Shown: positions 5,094-6,018 of the stretch, one piece after another
How positions within the stretch are numbered: the first letter of the stretch is position 1
Layout of the letters: every line of letters begins with the position of its first letter
DNA from: an uncultured Alphaproteobacteria bacterium
GTDB lineage: Bacteria; Pseudomonadota; Alphaproteobacteria; Caulobacterales; Caulobacteraceae
Assembly: GCA_903928755.1 (NCBI GenBank)
Contig: CAIYSH010000435.1
Span: forward strand, 1-6,018
Direction of reading: 5' to 3'
DNA: 6,018 nt
Position numbers and translations under genes: made by a program
Notes under the pieces: model-generated
Told to the model about the DNA's origin: nothing
What the model saw: only the letters and a program-made list of their open reading frames with translations
Database searches by the model: none

Positions 5094-6018
5094 CCACCTG
5101 CACCAGTCATGAGGATGAAGGGTTCGGCGGGAGTCAGAAAAAGGCCAAGTCCCATACGCAGGCCCACAGCCAGGACGATGAGGGCAAGAATGGCCCGCAG
5201 TTCTTCTGGCCGGAAGCGGGATGAGGCCTTGGCCCCCAGCTGGGCCCCGATCACGCCACCCACCAGCAGCAGGGTCGCCAGCACGATATCTACCGTCTGG
5301 TTGCGTCCGGCCTGAAGCACACTGGTCAGGGTCGTCGTGATGATGATCTGGAAGAGACTTGTGCCAACCACAACCGCGGCAGGCATACGCAGAAGATAGA
5401 TCATGGCGGGCACGAGGATGAAGCCCCCCCCAACCCCCATGATGGCGGAAAGCATGCCGACAAATACCCCGAGGACGATCGGGGGAATTATGCTGATGTG
5501 CATCCCGGATTTAGGGAAGTTGACCTTGAAGGGCAGGCCGTGCAGCAGGCTGGACCGGCGATCGTCCGCGGATGGCAAGGGCCCGCCACGACGGGACCGG
5601 ATGATGGTCGTGAGGGATTCAGAGAGCATGAGCCCGCCAATGACACCCAGAAAGATCAGATAGGACAGGGAAACGACCAGGTCAGCCTGTCCGATCAACC
5701 TGATCCATCGGAAGACCTCCACCCCAAGCACCGATCCCAAAACCCCACCGGTCGCCAGGACGCTGCCCATCCGGAAATCAACAGCCCTGGCCCGGGTATA
5801 GGAAATGACGCTGGAGGTTGAAGATGCCGCGACATGGCTTGCGAGACTTGCCACCGCAACGGCTGGCGGTATGCCCAGAAAAACCAGGATCGGCGTCATC
5901 AGAAACCCGCCGCCGATACCAAAGAGCCCCGAGATGAAGCCAACCCCGGCACCCAGGGTGACCAGGAGCGGGCCATTTATGGAAACCTCAGCAATGGGAA
6001 GATAGATATCCAGGGCCA
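5090..6018 (-). CDS. Sulfite exporter TauE/SafE family protein (5' end just outside the window)
   Basis: This polytopic inner-membrane permease of the TauE/SafE (DUF81) family has members linked to export of sulfite, sulfonates or related anions; the substrate here is unknown. Two internal repeats are visible, each with the hallmark glycine motif: GLFGIGGGF (visible residues 30-38) and GVGGGF (194-199), the second followed by ILVPAMIYLL. A charged cytoplasmic loop (RSRRGG to about FPK) separates the halves. The frame stays open from the ATG at 5899 to the window edge and encodes 39 further family-like residues (ALDIYLPIAE...), so 5899 is not the true start: starting there would remove the first membrane segment and the first motif. 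The edge bases are ...TG on the minus strand, so a single A just outside would complete an ATG and give 309 residues, normal for the family. It is the first gene of a three-gene operon. Confidence 0.92.
   Translation of the reverse strand, partial: ALDIYLPIAEVSINGPLLVTLGAGVGFISGLFGIGGGFLMTPILVFLGIPPAVAVASLASHVAASSTSSVISYTRARAVDFRMGSVLATGGVLGSVLGVEVFRWIRLIGQADLVVSLSYLIFLGVIGGLMLSESLTTIIRSRRGGPLPSADDRRSSLLHGLPFKVNFPKSGMHISIIPPIVLGVFVGMLSAIMGVGGGFILVPAMIYLLRMPAAVVVGTSLFQIIITTTLTSVLQAGRNQTVDIVLATLLLVGGVIGAQLGAKASSRFRPEELRAILALIVLAVGLRMGLGLFLTPAEPFILMTGAGG

Overview
The window is densely coding, GC-rich DNA, almost certainly from an alphaproteobacterium. The clearest lineage marker is the TIGR02186/Alph_Pro_TM gene, a family known essentially from Alphaproteobacteria, paired with a TauE/SafE permease. 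A putative promoter containing GCTATA resembles the housekeeping -10 of Caulobacter-type bacteria, and the protein flavour fits Caulobacterales, but the order and genus are inference. I see no mobile element, tRNA, rRNA, CRISPR array or phage gene, so this looks like ordinary chromosome.

Layout: the left part (about 1-3886) reads on the + strand. It holds a possible last few codons of an upstream gene, a 2-hydroxychromene-2-carboxylate isomerase-family protein (33-644), a ligase-associated Lhr-type DEXH helicase (681-3161) and, overlapping it by 4 bases, the metallophosphoesterase PdeM (3158-3886). The right part (3891-6018) reads on the - strand as a tight three-gene operon. In transcription order it is a TauE/SafE permease whose first codon lies just outside the window, a TIGR02186 protein (4-base overlap) and a DUF3429 membrane protein (no gap). 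The two blocks converge with only 4 bases between stop codons. Non-coding DNA is nearly absent; the only notable intergenic stretch is 645-680, before the helicase.

How the genes work together: the helicase and PdeM belong to a known bacterial DNA-damage-response set that usually also includes an ATP-dependent DNA ligase and a metallo-beta-lactamase-fold exonuclease. Neither of those is in this window. The isomerase upstream is probably unrelated in function. The minus-strand operon pairs a permease of the sulfite/organosulfonate exporter type with a single-span protein of unknown function and a small polytopic membrane protein, suggesting a membrane-localised module whose substrate is unknown.

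I did not find a clearly new system. The points most worth a second look are the apparent absence of an export signal on the TIGR02186 protein, the promoter/hairpin/mini-ORF overlap just before the helicase start, and the coupling of a DUF3429 gene to the TauE-TIGR02186 pair.
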